Shown: positions 63,797 through 64,000 of the stretch, in pieces
Position numbering within the stretch: the stretch's first letter is position 1
Layout: the number at the start of each line of letters is the position of its first letter
Assembly: GCA_963803115.1 (NCBI GenBank)
Contig: CAWDLN010000027.1
Location: forward strand, 62,001-126,000
DNA: 64,000 nucleotides
Reading direction: 5' to 3'
DNA from: DATBGZ01 sp963803115
Lineage (GTDB): Bacteria; Actinomycetota; Actinomycetes; Mycobacteriales; Micromonosporaceae
Program-made: the position numbers and the translations under genes
The notes under the pieces: model-generated
Seen by the model: the letters and a program-made list of their open reading frames with translations, nothing else
Databases searched by the model: none
Told to the model about the DNA's origin: nothing

Positions 63797-63900
63797 GTGA
63801 AGCATCGCCGAGGCCAAGGTGTGGAGCATCAACCGGAGTCGGACAAACGGTCCACATTGGTGTCGGGCTCAACATCATGCGCTACACATCAGTAGTGCCG
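63797..63900. repeat. inverted-repeat element, copy R6
   Basis: GTGAAGCATCGCCGAGGCC, GCATCAACCGGAGTCGGACA, CGGTCCACATTGGTGTCGGGC and the type-B right arm CATCATGCGCTACACATCAG. Arm order is as in R2. It lies 48 bases after a VOC gene and 51 bases before the aldo/keto reductase start. Confidence 0.7.
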
Positions 63901-63951
63901 AAGACGGAGCATCGTTGATCTCACGAGCACGGCCACTCAAAGGACACGATC

Positions 63952-64000
63952 ATGGAGACCACACGGCTCGGTACTACAGGGCTTAAGATCAGCCGCCTTG
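63952..64000 (+). CDS. aldo/keto reductase, N-terminal fragment (runs off window)
   Basis: ATG 63952, seven bases after AAGGA, begins METTRLGTTGLKISRL, the usual start of NADPH-dependent aldo/keto reductases (first beta hairpin, T-x-LG-x-TGLK-x-S-x-L). Only 16 codons are inside the window. Confidence 0.75.
   Translation, partial: METTRLGTTGLKISRL

Noticed and set aside
48034..63900. Integron-like gene cassettes with attC sites
   Set aside because: The single-gene-plus-repeat layout and GTTAAGC/GCTTAAC at the R1 ends recall attC, but attC has RYYYAAC on the left and GTTRRRY on the right; here the order is reversed. Genes point both ways and no integron integrase is in the window.

Overview
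The window is high-GC chromosomal DNA of an actinomycete. Evidence: an F420-dependent reductase, a conservon (Cvn) operon, a SigE-family sigma factor, many GTG/TTG starts with AGGAGG ribosome binding sites, and an actinobacterial type A RNase P RNA. The gene set would suit the Micromonosporales or a neighbouring order, but I cannot name the genus. It is probably a finished chromosome segment: both edges cut genes (panB on the left, an aldo/keto reductase on the right).

Left and middle (1-40.6 kb) look like stable core chromosome. In order: panB, F420 reductase, acetyltransferase, RNB ribonuclease, a lysine/alanine-rich histone-like protein, a HemK-like methyltransferase, small hydrolases, FtsH, a c-di-GMP pair (EAL-DICT and GGDEF, with the stub of a lost EAL domain between them), rnpB, a TauE exporter, a divergent MarR/MFS pair with two palindromic operators, a membrane O-acyltransferase, the RNase H/phosphatase - zinc-ribbon pair, a flavoprotein with its XRE regulator, a five-gene conservon operon, a frameshifted SNF2 helicase, a membrane-anchored Hsp70, peroxiredoxin, a SigE-type sigma factor with its downstream partner, and tRNA-Val(TAC).

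From tRNA-Val to the right edge (40.6-64 kb) the character changes to an accessory region. It begins with an integrase remnant beside the tRNA. Next comes an IS256-type element whose leader carries a whole group II intron and whose transposase has lost its catalytic core. Then follow many single, unrelated genes: SAM methyltransferases, five VOC-fold genes, NUDIX, HAD, beta-lactamase-like and GNAT proteins. At least six intergenic gaps there hold related inverted-repeat elements of about 75-140 bp, one with perfect 16-bp terminal repeats. Three genes in this part are broken by frameshifts, and one ORF is an in-frame fusion of half a tyrosine recombinase to half an alpha/beta hydrolase.

The best candidates for something undescribed are: (1) this inverted-repeat (MITE-like) family that separates single-gene modules; (2) an over-represented palindrome GTCCANNNTGGAC spread through the window, mostly inside genes; (3) the recombinase-hydrolase chimera; and (4) the intron nested in an IS leader. 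No CRISPR array, secretion system or recognisable defence island is present. Functional names rest on motif recognition by eye; no database search was possible.
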